Source: Utricularia gibba (lineage: Eukaryota; Streptophyta; Magnoliopsida; Lamiales; Lentibulariaceae). From it: a DNA stretch of 64,000 nt. The stretch spans positions 310,001-374,000 of the forward strand of contig NEEC01000027.1 of NCBI GenBank assembly GCA_002189035.1. Direction: 5' to 3'. Below, piece after piece: positions 1 to 14,043 of this stretch (its first letter is position 1; each line of letters opens with the position of its first letter). Under the pieces are notes generated by a model, which did not search any database, had not been told where the DNA came from, and saw only the letters and a program-made list of their open reading frames with translations. The position numbers and the translations under genes were made by a program.

Positions 1-142
1 GTGATTGTCTTTCATGTTCTCGCGAGTGAAATGATTCGGATGCTTGATTGTTGACTCCTGCTGTAGTCATCCATTATTAAAGAGTACCTGTCTACAATCT
101 CACATCTGATGCGATCCGGTCCCCTGTTTCGTGTCTGTGCAG

Positions 143-412
143 TCACTTTGCAACGCCTGCGGAATCAGGAGCAGGAAAAAGAGAAGAGCCTTAATGGGTA
201 CGTCAAAAGAGGTGAAGAAACCCAAGAAATCATCAAGCAGCAGCAGCAGCAGCGGGGACAGCGTCTTGCGGAACAGAGACGGACTGTGGTCGTTGACCAG
301 AGACGTGGCCGTGAGGCCCAGATCAAACACCAACCGGAGGAGGAAACTCGGAGAAGAAGAACAAGCGGCTTTTCTTCTGATGGCGTTATCATGTGGCTCT
401 GTGTATGCGTAA
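143..412 (+). CDS. B-GATA transcription factor with LLM domain, last exon only
   Basis: This is the final exon of a plant B-class GATA factor; the first exon lies left of the window. A consensus acceptor AG sits at 141-142, and bases 1-142 are intron. The exon opens with the second half of the GATA zinc finger (SLCNACGIRSRKKRRA), so the intron splits the finger before its CxxC pair, as I recall for plant B-GATAs. A basic segment follows, then a polyserine run encoded by an AGC repeat near 235-258. The C-terminus EEEQAAFLLMALSCGSVYA holds the leucine-leucine-methionine (LLM) motif that marks the GATA15/16/17/GNC subgroup. These nuclear factors bind GATA sites and act in greening, light and cytokinin responses. 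The short tail and LLM ending suggest the GATA15/16/17 type rather than GNC. The TAA stop is at 410-412. Family assignment is firm; the exact orthologue is not. Confidence 0.93.
   Translation, partial: SLCNACGIRSRKKRRALMGTSKEVKKPKKSSSSSSSSGDSVLRNRDGLWSLTRDVAVRPRSNTNRRRKLGEEEQAAFLLMALSCGSVYA
235..258 (+). repeat. AGC trinucleotide repeat encoding polyserine
   Basis: A run of AGC units inside the GATA exon encodes consecutive serines just after the zinc finger basic tail. Length polymorphism here would stay in frame. Confidence 0.8.
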
Positions 413-1481
413 GTCATGTTAGCGGCTTGTGGTGTATTGTAGCAGCATTCTCTTAGATTGATGTTCAAAACCTTCCAAAGCCCAAATCAAATGAAGACTA
501 CAAGATGCATTAATTACAAAAATAAATAAACTATTTCACGGATAAAAAGCAAAAATGTCACAATTCTTAATCCTGATTTCAGTCTTTATATTTTTCTTAC
601 AGCCAAAAATATCTTAATATAATGAGATATCGGAACCCAATTTGGAGATGTGTTAACATAATTTGTTGCAAATTTATGTTTTCTCTTAAAATGTCATTTT
701 TTACATTTTTTTATATAATTAATAATTTATGACTCAACAATCTAAAATATTAATTATACCTTCTATTTTCAATATTAAATTATATTAATGTCATTGAGAT
801 GGTTTAATTTGCAGATATTTGTCAAGTTGAACGTGTATGGAACGAGTTTATAGTATATAGATGCGGGTGAATTCGAAGAGTTATCTAATACAAAAATTAT
901 ATTTTTTTATCAAATTAATTGGGTAACCAACCAAATGAAATCAAAACTTATTCATTAAGTCAATTCGTGTTAGTATATAAACTATCTAATGATTTGAGTT
1001 AACTTATAATTCAGGACAGGTTTAACATAAACATACATAGACTCGGTATCTTTCAAATTGCAATTTTGTATGTTGATTTGATGGGTCACATGTTCACCTT
1101 TAGTTTACCCAGAGTACTAATAAGATCAACTTATGTCGAAAACCCAGGTATAACAGATATTTTAAGAAAACATAGGTATCAAGCATTCATTTTATATTAC
1201 ATCTACCATTTCACCCTATAAAAAAGTCGGAATTTATAAACGTGTTAAATCTCACATTCCGAAAGTAATGAAAATTAACACGATGATTGAGTCGGATGGA
1301 CGTTTTAAATAAGTAAACTTGCTTTACATTTACCACTAACGGCTGATTATTACAGCAGCATGCATGCGTTGCGCAGCAGCGTTTACAGTCGTAGCTTATC
1401 TAACAGGGGCGAGGGTAAAAGGATGATGCATCAGGAAGGATCCTGGAATTTACAGGGCCAGGCAGGCACGCAGGCAGCAGC
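413..1481. other. AT-rich intergenic spacer
   Basis: Between the GATA stop and the small minus-strand gene. It starts with the presumed GATA 3' UTR and continues as AT-rich sequence with frequent stops in all frames. I see no coding exon, tRNA or repeat family. Confidence 0.7.
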
Positions 1482-1730
1482 TCAGTAGCCCTTCGGAACA
1501 CTCACGTAGTGAACTTCAGACTTCTGGGGATAGTAAACATACCCCCACTGCGTCTGCGTCTGCATCTGCATCTGGGGCTCCCTTTCGATGAAATTTCTGG
1601 GCGCAGGGGGATGCCCGATTCTCGGTTTTTGCGGCTTCCCGGGGCCGAAGAAGTCGTCGATTATCCCAAACCCCTCCCTGCCGATCTTCGCAAGCTCCGC
1701 AGCCGTGTGACTACGAACCATCCTGATCAC
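1482..1730 (-). CDS. Small uncharacterised plant protein, 82 residues
   Basis: A single open frame starts at an ATG at 1730 (a second in-frame ATG is at 1721) and ends at 1482. The protein begins MIRMVRSHTAAELAKIGREG, has a glycine/proline-rich middle, an alternating Q-M/Q-T stretch and ends YVSVPKGY. No signal peptide or membrane segment is visible. I do not recognise the family. Support for a real gene is the coding-like composition, higher GC than the flanks and a TATA-box match on the minus strand at 1778-1785, about 50 bp before the ATG. That implies a very short 5' UTR. A longer open frame on the opposite strand (1509-1763) is the likely shadow. Confidence 0.6.
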   Translation of the reverse strand: MIRMVRSHTAAELAKIGREGFGIIDDFFGPGKPQKPRIGHPPAPRNFIEREPQMQMQTQTQWGYVYYPQKSEVHYVSVPKGY

Positions 1731-2385
1731 TCAAAGAACTGTCTCGAGTTTCCCCTGTGGTAACGGAGTGCAGTCAGTTATATAGAGAGGAGGGAGGGCA
1801 GCATCTACCCTTTCACAGGGAGACCATATGCTATGCTTTTTCTATCCCCTTCTCAGGCATCGTGAAGTTTCAAAGGATGTTGGAGGGAATAGGCGGGGGT
1901 TCCTCCTCATCTCTATGCACAAAAGTTATTCCCTCGGCTAAGGGTAAGGTGAGCAAGAGGGTCGATTATTCCCCCGTCAACATGAAGATTCGTTAGTTAA
2001 AGTTAGCAAACAGTGTTTAATATACCATTTGAGTATTGCTAAAGAAACTAATATTTGATTTTTCAAGATCATAAGTGGATAAAATACAATCCAGTCATCT
2101 TTTATCTTTATGTATAAAGGAGGGAGGGTTCAACTTCAAGGGATTCTAGACGAGGAAAAAAATGATGATATTACCCCAAATACAGGCGCCGAATGCCAAG
2201 CCCTTTATGAACCATAGAATGAAGGCGGAATGGGGTTTCCTGAAATGGTTAAAATGATTTTTATTGAATATTTTAAATGATCTAAAAACTAGTATGTGAT
2301 GGGTGATGGATCCCGAACAAAGCAAGCCTTTGGAGGGTGTTGCCTGCTTCCGGGCTTGAGAATTGACTTGGAATTGTGTACCACA
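1731..2385. other. Divergent promoter region
   Basis: Spacer between the minus-strand small gene and the plus-strand epoxide hydrolase. It holds the TATA match at 1778-1785 and the epoxide hydrolase 5' region. No ORF here looks real, but the frame is open upstream of the hydrolase start, with an in-frame ATG at 2299. Confidence 0.6.
1778..1785 (-). promoter_or_regulatory. Candidate TATA box of the 82-residue gene
   Basis: The minus strand reads CTATATAA about 50 bp upstream of the ATG at 1730, in a locally GC/purine-rich background. Motif match only. Confidence 0.45.
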
Positions 2386-4182
2386 ATGGAGAGAATTCAG
2401 CACAGGACGGTGGCGGTGAACGGTCTGCAGATGCACGTCGCCGAGATTGGGGAGGGACCGGTGGTCCTCTTCGTCCATGGATTCCCGGAGCTTTGGTATT
2501 CGTGGCGCCACCAGATGGTTTACATGGCGGCGCGTGGGTACCGTGCAGTCGCACCGGATATGAGGGGATACGGTGATACTTCTGGCGCGCCGCTCGACGA
2601 TCCTTCAAAGTTCTCTATTTTTCATTTGGTGGGAGACTTGCTTTTGCTCCTGGACGCGATCGCTCCGAATGACGATAAGGTGTTTGTTGTTGGGCATGAC
2701 TGGGGTGCTTATGTTGCGTGGAGCTTGTGCTTGTTCAGGCCTGATAGGGTGAAGGCTTTGGTTAATCTGAGCGTCGCTTTCGCTCCAAGGAATCCACAAA
2801 GGACCCCTGTGGAAAGCTTTCAAAATCACTACGGAGATGATCACTATATAATCAGATTCCAGGTGGGTAAATCTCACTCGTAATCTTAGATGTTGGTTAT
2901 TTTTTCAAGTTGTTTTCAATCAGCTCCTCGCCTTTCAATCCCCTTGGAAGCGAGGTTCTGAATCTCAAAAATTATTGAAATGGAGTCAATATCTCTTTTT
3001 TCTTGTTCTTGGCGATAATGCAGGAACCTGGTGAAATTGAAGCTGTGTTTTCCCAGGCTGGTGTGAGAGAAGTACTGAAGAATATGTTTGCGTTCCGAAA
3101 TCCTGGGCCATGGTATTTTCCCAAGGGTAAAGGTTTTGATTATAGTGCCGAAAGGCCGAGTTGGCTGACTGAGGAAGATCTCGACTATTATGTCACAAAG
3201 TTTGAGCGAAGTGGTTTCCGAGGAGGGTTAAATTACTACCGCGCACTAAATCTGTGAGTTCTCTCCAAACCTACATTAACGCCGCTTTAACTTCAATGAA
3301 GGACTACTGAGTAGGAAACGTGATGGAAATCAGGCATTACAATTGTTAGTTTGTTTGGATTCTACCCCTTTAATGTTGTGCACAATTGTTTTTCAGAACA
3401 TATATGATGTCCGAAGTAGTTCGTAAAAAATCCTGATTTACCTTGTCATAGTTGTCTTTTTTTGTCCGATTGTGCTGCCATTTGTGTCTCTACGATGAAG
3501 TCCAATGGATGAACCAACTTGATTTCAGGGAATAGTGTTAAAAGACCCTGCGAAAGATAGTGAAAGTTTTTTCTGTTTAGAGGACTAATAGATGGTCATT
3601 ACTGACAAACCTTGCTATGTTAATATGGTCTCCCCTTTCTTGTGTGCTATTTTTTTTTTTTTTTTGCGTGTGTAGTTCTTTCCAGTTAATTGCACTTTTT
3701 TGAAAGCACTTTACAAGGCACTAAAGTGACTTCAATGGACTTAGTGACTAGCATTACCTCATGTTAAAATTTGAAATGTCGAGTTTATGATCTGTCACAA
3801 GTCAAACTGATCAGGCAAGGCAGTTGGTGCTCTATGTAGACTATTCCTGTTTCAATATGATCATCTGCCCTCTCTTTGTTCTTGCTGGTACCATCACACT
3901 GGTTTCAGAAAATTCTTTTTTCCATGATGTTGCAGAAACTGGGAGCTAACCGCAGGTTGGCATGGGGCTCAAGTGAAAGTGCCTTCAAAGTTCATTGTTG
4001 GTGAACTTGACCTGACATATCACATTCCAGGGACCAAGAATTTTGTGCACGGTGGAGGATTCCTGAAATGTGTTCCACTTTTAGAGCAGGTGGTGGTTGT
4101 GGAAGGTGCAGCTCACTTCGTGAACCAAGAACGGCCTGATGAGATCAGTGAGCATATTTATACTTTCCTCAAGCAGTTTTGA
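2386..4182 (+). CDS. Soluble (cytosolic) epoxide hydrolase, alpha/beta-hydrolase fold
   Basis: Three exons (2386-2862, 3024-3253, 3936-4182) join in phase to give 317 residues, the usual length for plant soluble epoxide hydrolases. The enzyme opens epoxides, such as fatty-acid epoxides for cutin or oxylipin metabolism, to diols. Visible landmarks are the oxyanion motif HGFP at residues 31-34, the nucleophile Asp105 in GHDWGAYVAW, the cap-domain motif NYYRALNL with its ring-polarising Tyr, the acid Asp in VGELDLTYH and the catalytic His in EGAAHFVNQE. There is no targeting signal from the chosen start, which gives the family's usual opening MERIQHRTVAVNG. Translation from an in-frame ATG at 2299 would add 29 residues. 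All catalytic residues are present, so it should be active. Confidence 0.95.
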
Positions 4183-4600
4183 GGTTCCCATGTTGGGTCT
4201 CTCTTCTCCAGAGCTTCTATATTGTGAACTAAGACATGTCTGATCTATGAATATGATACGAACTGTTTTCCCAAGTCATCTCTATTTAATTTAGATTTTT
4301 AATTCTGTTATCTGAAATATATGCGGCGTATTTAGTTACAGGTGTGTGAGTTTGACAGGATAAAATCAGATTTGGAATTACATAACCCCCCCACATCGGA
4401 TATGTAATAGCTTCTTGGAAAGAGCGTACTGCACGTGGCAGTTCTGAAGGAGTACAAGTTAGGTAGCTTGTACGTGCCCCTGCCAGTTACCCATTTCCCA
4501 GTCTTCCTTCATTCGCTCCTGCTTGTGCTGCTTCCACCATTCTCCACTCCACCACAAATCCCTCTCCCCCGCCGGAGAAACAAAAGTAGCATGAGTTGAG
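4183..4600. other. Spacer between epoxide hydrolase and FLZ gene
   Basis: It contains the hydrolase 3' UTR and, near 4430-4600, a pyrimidine-rich stretch that is probably the FLZ gene 5' UTR. No coding exon seen. Confidence 0.6.
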
Positions 4601-5176
4601 ATGAGGGGCCTGAGTGCAATTATCGACAACTCCAAGGATCAAGGGGCCATTCTTCAAGTCATCCGCAAAGGGGTCGCTATAAAACCTTGCAGTTCTTCTT
4701 CTTCAACGAAGACCGAAACGGCGCCGTGCTCTTCTGGGTTTCTAGAGCGTTGCTTCCTCTGCAGTCAGAAACTGTTGCCCGGGAAGGACATTTACATGTA
4801 CAAGTAAGAGTCTTGTACTCTTTTTTCTTCAAGTGTCTTGTTTTGCTGCTTTTTCATAGTAATCTGGCTGCTAAGAACCAGCCAATGTAAGCAAATTAAG
4901 CAACAGTGAGCACCCACAGCAGGCAGACTTGAGACTCAATTCAGAACAAGGGCGCATGCAGGCTGCAGGGCATGCTGATGGGCCATGAAACATTTATGAA
5001 TGGTGCCCCGGCATGTCCTGTTTTCGTCTGTTGTGGTGTGGAGTGCATATTATATTTGGATAAGATCGTTTTTATTGATAAGGGTGATGCATGTCTGCAG
5101 TGGGGACAAGGCCTTCTGCAGCCAGGAGTGCAGGTGCAAGCAAATCTCCATGGACGAGCGACTTCCGCAGGGATGA
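4601..5176 (+). CDS. FCS-like zinc finger (FLZ/DUF581) protein
   Basis: Two exons: 4601-4803 and the short 5101-5176. The donor AA|GTAAGA and an acceptor CAG ending at 5100 join in phase to give 92 residues. The FLZ domain spans the junction: FLERCFLCSQKLLPGKD, then IYMYN, then GDKAFCSQECRCKQI, giving the plant-specific CxxC plus FCSxxC zinc-binding pattern. The protein ends MDERLPQG. FLZ proteins are small plant adaptors that bind the SnRK1 energy-sensing kinase and respond to sugar and stress. The N-terminal half is short with a serine run and has no other domain. The second exon is easily missed because overlapping open frames on both strands are longer. The conserved FCSxxC segment appears only in the spliced frame, which makes the model convincing. 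Confidence 0.92.
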
Positions 5177-5454
5177 CTTGAGGCCGCAACTGCAATGGCT
5201 GCTTCCTCACTCGGCCGTTGAATCCGTCTTGCTGGTCTGGCGGTTTGCTTCTTCTCCATTCTCTAAACTGAGCACCAAACAGTAGCATTCATTAGTGTTA
5301 GTACCCAACAACAGTAATGTTGCCTCGTAGAGGAATGAAGGGAGGGGTAGTTCTGTCATTTAATAGCATGCAATCAACCGTAGCATCGCATATCAGATTG
5401 AACCCACCATGTACATACATCACTTAGAGGTCCAAGTAACAGCGGCTGGGTGCC

Positions 5455-6745
5455 TCATCCGGACTTGAAGAGGAGGACTGCTTTGTGCTCCATATAGAAG
5501 TATACGAAGTGATTTGCCTCATGAGTCACATAGGAACCTGAAATGAAAAAAGATCACATGCACCTTATCAAACAAAAATGGAGAAAGTCCTTTTCATGGA
5601 ATATGATTAAAAACAAACAGAAATGGTTTTGGCGTGGGAAGGGGGAGAAAGGGGAATTTTACTGATAAACATGGCGTGCATTCTAGAGAAGAACTATGCG
5701 AGTCTCTAAATATCCCTTACATGTTCATAGTAATAACCATATCCACTCCATAATGATTTCTTCCTTATCTCTCCAATCCATCCTTGTCATGGACTAGGTG
5801 GCATATTTTGCCTTTAACAACAGAACAAACCCTTCGAAACAGGTCTAGCTGATGCTGATCATCCAGCAACAAGAAGAGTACGCGTAAGCATCATTTCTTA
5901 CTTATTACACCAAGATGAAATTCTTATACCGTAAAACTGAGGGCATATTCCATCAGTAACCTCTCTATGCAATCGAAATAAAAATTCAATGGGGAGAACA
6001 GAAGAAATAGAAACAGGTTCAGGCATATATCATGACAGAGAAACTATAAAACAGCTAATCAGCTAGCAGAAATTCGAGCAAACTATTTGATAAGCCAAGA
6101 AGATGTCTTTTGAACATCAAACTGTGAGGAGGATTCTACAATGAACATCCATTGTGTTTTGGTATAGTCTTGGTCATATTTTTACCGTTGGTATTCACGG
6201 ATACATGGATACTAGTAATTAGGATGAGCATAGGTTTTGAACCAAAACTAAAGAAAAACAATGAGAAAGATTTCAATTTGGACAACGCGCCTGTGGAACA
6301 AGATCAAGGCCTTGGATAGAGATAGATTACCGAAGTTCTTGCCGACAATGCAATGCCAAGTAGGGCCGTACTTCTTGTCAAACGCCTTCTTTATGTGCTC
6401 TGCTACATCCCTCTCTACGCAATGTTCATCAAACGCCTACAAAAACATTTTATCAGTGCCTTCTTTACATAAGAGAAACCACAACCAGGAAGAAAGATAA
6501 GTACCAAACAAACATTTGATAAATTCACACCTAGAAAATGCGTACAGTCGGCTTAACAAACAGCAAGAAATAGAAGGTACAGAAATGGCGATATCCACGG
6601 CTTCTTTTTGCATTTCATTCTTCATGTCTGCGCTCTTTACAATGACTTTCTTCGCGGAATTGGATCCGGAGGGAGATCTGCGATCTTCTCGGGAGGCAGC
6701 GGCAGGCGACGCTTCGAGTCTACTCGAATTCGCATCATCAGTCAT
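5455..6745 (-). CDS. Dynein light chain, LC8 type
   Basis: Minus-strand exons 6581-6745, 6331-6436 and 5455-5537 join in phase to a 117-residue protein. After a roughly 30-residue Ser-rich N-terminal extension ([20 protein letters not shown]...) comes a complete LC8 domain: [60 protein letters not shown] and [20 protein letters not shown]8 is a dimeric hub that binds short peptides in many partners. Flowering plants have no dynein heavy chain, so its role must be outside the motor. The large second intron (5538-6330) and first intron (6437-6580) show no other gene. It converges with the FLZ gene, the two stops being about 280 bp apart. Confidence 0.95.
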
Positions 6746-8455
6746 TTTTCCTGGAAATCTCAGGAATCGGATCGCCTTTTCAGAAATGGATCTCGGTGCA
6801 TAACAGGATATCTCTAAGCTTACATATTACGACCACCGAGCGATGATAACTTCAACTTCGGTCCACCCCGGGAGTTATGAATAGAACCACTTCACCTTCA
6901 ATGCGATGCCGGAGAATCGGCGTCAACGCCGTGCTGCAAAACCCAAATCACTGGTTAAGTAGGCTTAAGCAACGGTCAATTACTTTGCGCGGTCAACAAC
7001 TTTTTCAAAATTCAAGCTTATATAACAATCATAGCGCAAAGAATACACACATATTGGGCCCGTTTGGGCCAGTGCCAGCATTGGTGAATTAGAATACATT
7101 TGGGCCAGATTCTTATGGACCAACACAATTGTGTCGGTGCTTATCTTCCGAGAAATTCAGGCGGGTGCACGTTTTACCCAGTTACCGTAGAAAAGACAAT
7201 AAAAAATGATATGTTATATTATTTAATTTATTGAATAAATAAATAGAATAGTTGGCAGTAGCAGTGCCAGTGCCAGTAGCTATCGCCAATAATGCAATCT
7301 GCTCTGCGTCACTACCAACACAACTTCCCAACCCACTGTTCACGTATTTTATTTATATTTCTTTATTATATCCTCAAATTTATTTCCGAATTAATTTATT
7401 TTCCAGTAATTCTCGATTACTTGACGCTAATAATTTAAAATCCCTATTCATTATTTTGAATTATGAAAATATTAGGTTTTTAATGTTTTAAAAATGATAA
7501 TTTATCCCCCACCTGCCACACGTTCGTAATTCGTTAGCCCACCAGGCTGGCTACTGGACCCGACCCATTTTTTGTATTACTGCGTACTGAGATCACGGTT
7601 CCAGGGGTGAAACCGTAATTTGAGGGCATGGGCGATCCTGCGGGGTTCAGGCGGTGGTCTAAGGGGGCCGGGGTTATACAGGGAAATATGATGAGCACAC
7701 AGGGATAATATTGTCTGACGAAGGGTTTTATTTATTTTTTTATGGTTTATAATAACAGGATGCTGGTTCGAAAAATAACGCCCATTAAATGTTTTGGATT
7801 CCTTGTTTCTCCAGAGTTGAAGCAAAAGCGATGGAAGATACGCGGACATGCGTATAATCATCGCTTCTGGCGTTGCATCTCCAAGCAATCTCAACTTCAT
7901 TTCCTGTCAGGGATTGTGCTTTGCGGTAGGGGTCTATGTGCGTGCTGATTTGGTCGCTTAGATCTGTCCGCATTTCATGTTTGGAGTTGGTACGTGAATC
8001 AGGTGAGTGAGGATCGATTCATTTTGGATGCATTTTGGGTGGAAGCGCTAGACTTTGTTTATATTAAGAACAGATTGTAAATTTTTCTATTGGTTTCACT
8101 CGGAAAATTAGATGTTCTTATGAGTTTCCATGTTGATAGGGATTGTATATATCGAAACTACGGAGAATGGGCGATTTTAATGGGGTTGACAGTCCCCGCT
8201 TTTGTCAGTAGGAAGAAGATGGTATACGTATGTGTGCTTGCTTTTTTGTATGTCATGCGTTGGCTTTGCTCTTTTTTATGCTTTCCTTTGTCCTTTTTAT
8301 TATTTTTTTATTGCGCGAGAAGAGTCTTTTGACTTGGTAGGCTAGATTCTGAATTTGAGGGGTCTCTAGCTGATGTATACTGAACCTTATTTTCTGTCTC
8401 CTTCATCAAGTCTGGAGAAAGTAGATCTTGAAAATTGGCTCCTCAAAAGAGATCC
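6746..8455. other. Divergent spacer with kinesin-13A 5' UTR
   Basis: Between the LC8 and kinesin-13A starts. Roughly 7200-7500 is AT-rich without coding signal. The right part looks transcribed: a donor AG|GTGAGT at 8003 and an acceptor AAG ending at 8410 would remove a 5' UTR intron just before the kinesin ATG. That intron is inferred, not proven. Confidence 0.55.
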
Positions 8456-12375
<3,920 letters not shown>

Positions 12376-13037
12376 ATCTACATTAACATGGATCTTCCAG
12401 GATAACATGATTGTGCATTGTACAACTTTTCTAGTGCGTGATCCATACGAATCATCTCTATTCTGAATTGAAGCAGAAGAATTGAAAAGAAGAAGCGTGC
12501 GAAAGGATTTCTCAGATCTGGAACTCTCAGTTTCATTTGTATCGAACACAGTGACCATAACCATGTGGCTCCAGCCCCTGTACATTTTGCCATTTCTGGA
12601 CTGTATAATCATCATCACCTTCTTCTTTTCACCTTATAAACTACAGTTTGATTTCATTCCTGTTTGCTTAGGCTTCTTCCAGTCTCCCTATTAGAGACTT
12701 ATCTTGGCCTAATGAAATGGATGTTAACAATCTGGTTCTTTTAAGCAAGCCGTTGGGTTTGTATTTAGAATAAATACCCTCAACATTTTTCCATGTCCAT
12801 ATCGCCACTGATCATCAGCAACTTCCATTTCGAGGCACAAAACAGCCCACACACAACAAATGCAATAATAAAAAAAAAAAGAGCCACACAAGATGAGAAG
12901 ACCAGAGTGATTTTCATTCATCAAATTCCGATGGTTGCAACAGTGTATCAAGTATAGAGCGGCCACCAGGGAAAGAAAACCTGAAGTCTAATAAGAATGT
13001 CACCTTCGTCATAAAACGGCCAGCCCAAACAGAGAAG
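12376..13037. other. Convergent 3' spacer, kinesin-13A and NIP7
   Basis: It holds the two 3' UTRs, which face each other. No coding exon or repeat is visible beyond short A-runs. Confidence 0.65.
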
Positions 13038-13604
13038 CTAAAGATCATCTTCCATTCTGAGATACTCTCCAATATCCGCATGCCGATGCACTACGATTCC
13101 ATTAGGATCCATCTTCCTGCAATCCACAGTGCTCTTCGCCGCATCCCCAAATCCCAATGGCACATCCGACATTGAAAAAACAACCACCCCATCATTAACC
13201 TGGATGTTCTCAGTCATCCTACCCACCCCACCTTTCAACACACTGTTTCCATACAAGAAACTCATCTCCGATGTGGGCTTCAGCCACACCTTATGCCTCG
13301 CATTGGCTGCCAGCAGATTCAAGCACTGAATGGTGAGATGAAATTTCCCAGTTTTCGTCAATTTCCCAATCTGCGTTCCCAGCGAAACCAGCTTATCGCG
13401 CTTGACATTCGTAGCCCGTTTCACGAGTGACTCTGAGACGTAGTAAACGCGGTTCTTCTGGAGGCGGAAGCAGTAGCGTCCGGGGTTTGCGTCCGGCCCC
13501 TCGTGCGACTGCGATTCTAAGACGATGTTCTTTAGATTGTTGCCGACGAATTTGTGGAGCTTGTTGAAGACGAGAGTCGTTTCGTTCTCGTCCAGAGGTC
13601 TCAT
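13038..13604 (-). CDS. NIP7: 60S ribosome biogenesis factor NIP7
   Basis: A single-exon frame of 188 residues reads as NIP7 from end to end: [20 protein letters not shown] at the start, [40 protein letters not shown], the PUA-domain stretch [37 protein letters not shown] and the C-terminal [17 protein letters not shown]7 is a nucleolar RNA-binding protein needed for 27S pre-rRNA processing and 60S subunit assembly. The length matches the eukaryotic family, about 180 residues, with a small insertion near residue 33. It is intronless, unlike most genes in the window. Confidence 0.97.
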   Translation of the reverse strand: MRPLDENETTLVFNKLHKFVGNNLKNIVLESQSHEGPDANPGRYCFRLQKNRVYYVSESLVKRATNVKRDKLVSLGTQIGKLTKTGKFHLTIQCLNLLAANARHKVWLKPTSEMSFLYGNSVLKGGVGRMTENIQVNDGVVVFSMSDVPLGFGDAAKSTVDCRKMDPNGIVVHRHADIGEYLRMEDDL

Positions 13605-14043
13605 CGCGAAGCTGGGAGGGATTAGGGTTTAGTGTTCGATGAGCTTTATCTTCCTTCGACTTCGTATCTTTTGGGTTTATCGACCCACTCCGGCGGCCCA
13701 ATATAATTCCTTTTGGGCCGTTTGTACGGATTTCAGTGAACCAAATCCGTGTTCTTTCGTGACTTGTAATAATATATATTTTTTATTTTTCACATTAAAT
13801 TAACATAATAGTTATAATATATAAATATAAAATGACACCTTTAAGGGAATCGTATAAATAAAATGCTTTAATTCAATAGTAAATTGAAATTAAAATTAAA
13901 AAATAAGGGAATCTCCTGAATCTTCAATCAAACAAACCACTCAATTAAAAAATAAGAATATTTTTAAAAAATGTATATTCTCGTCCGTCATTTCTTTTGT
14001 AAAATAAATTGTGTCAACGACCCGCCAATGCAGAGATCTGTTG
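13605..14043. other. NIP7 promoter and 3' end of the SANT gene
   Basis: An AT-rich stretch between two minus-strand genes in tandem. No exon seen. Confidence 0.6.

Noticed and set aside
109-468. Overlapping frames on both strands over the GATA exon
   Set aside because: Only the frame carrying the zinc finger and LLM motif makes biological sense; the others are shadows of a low-complexity exon.
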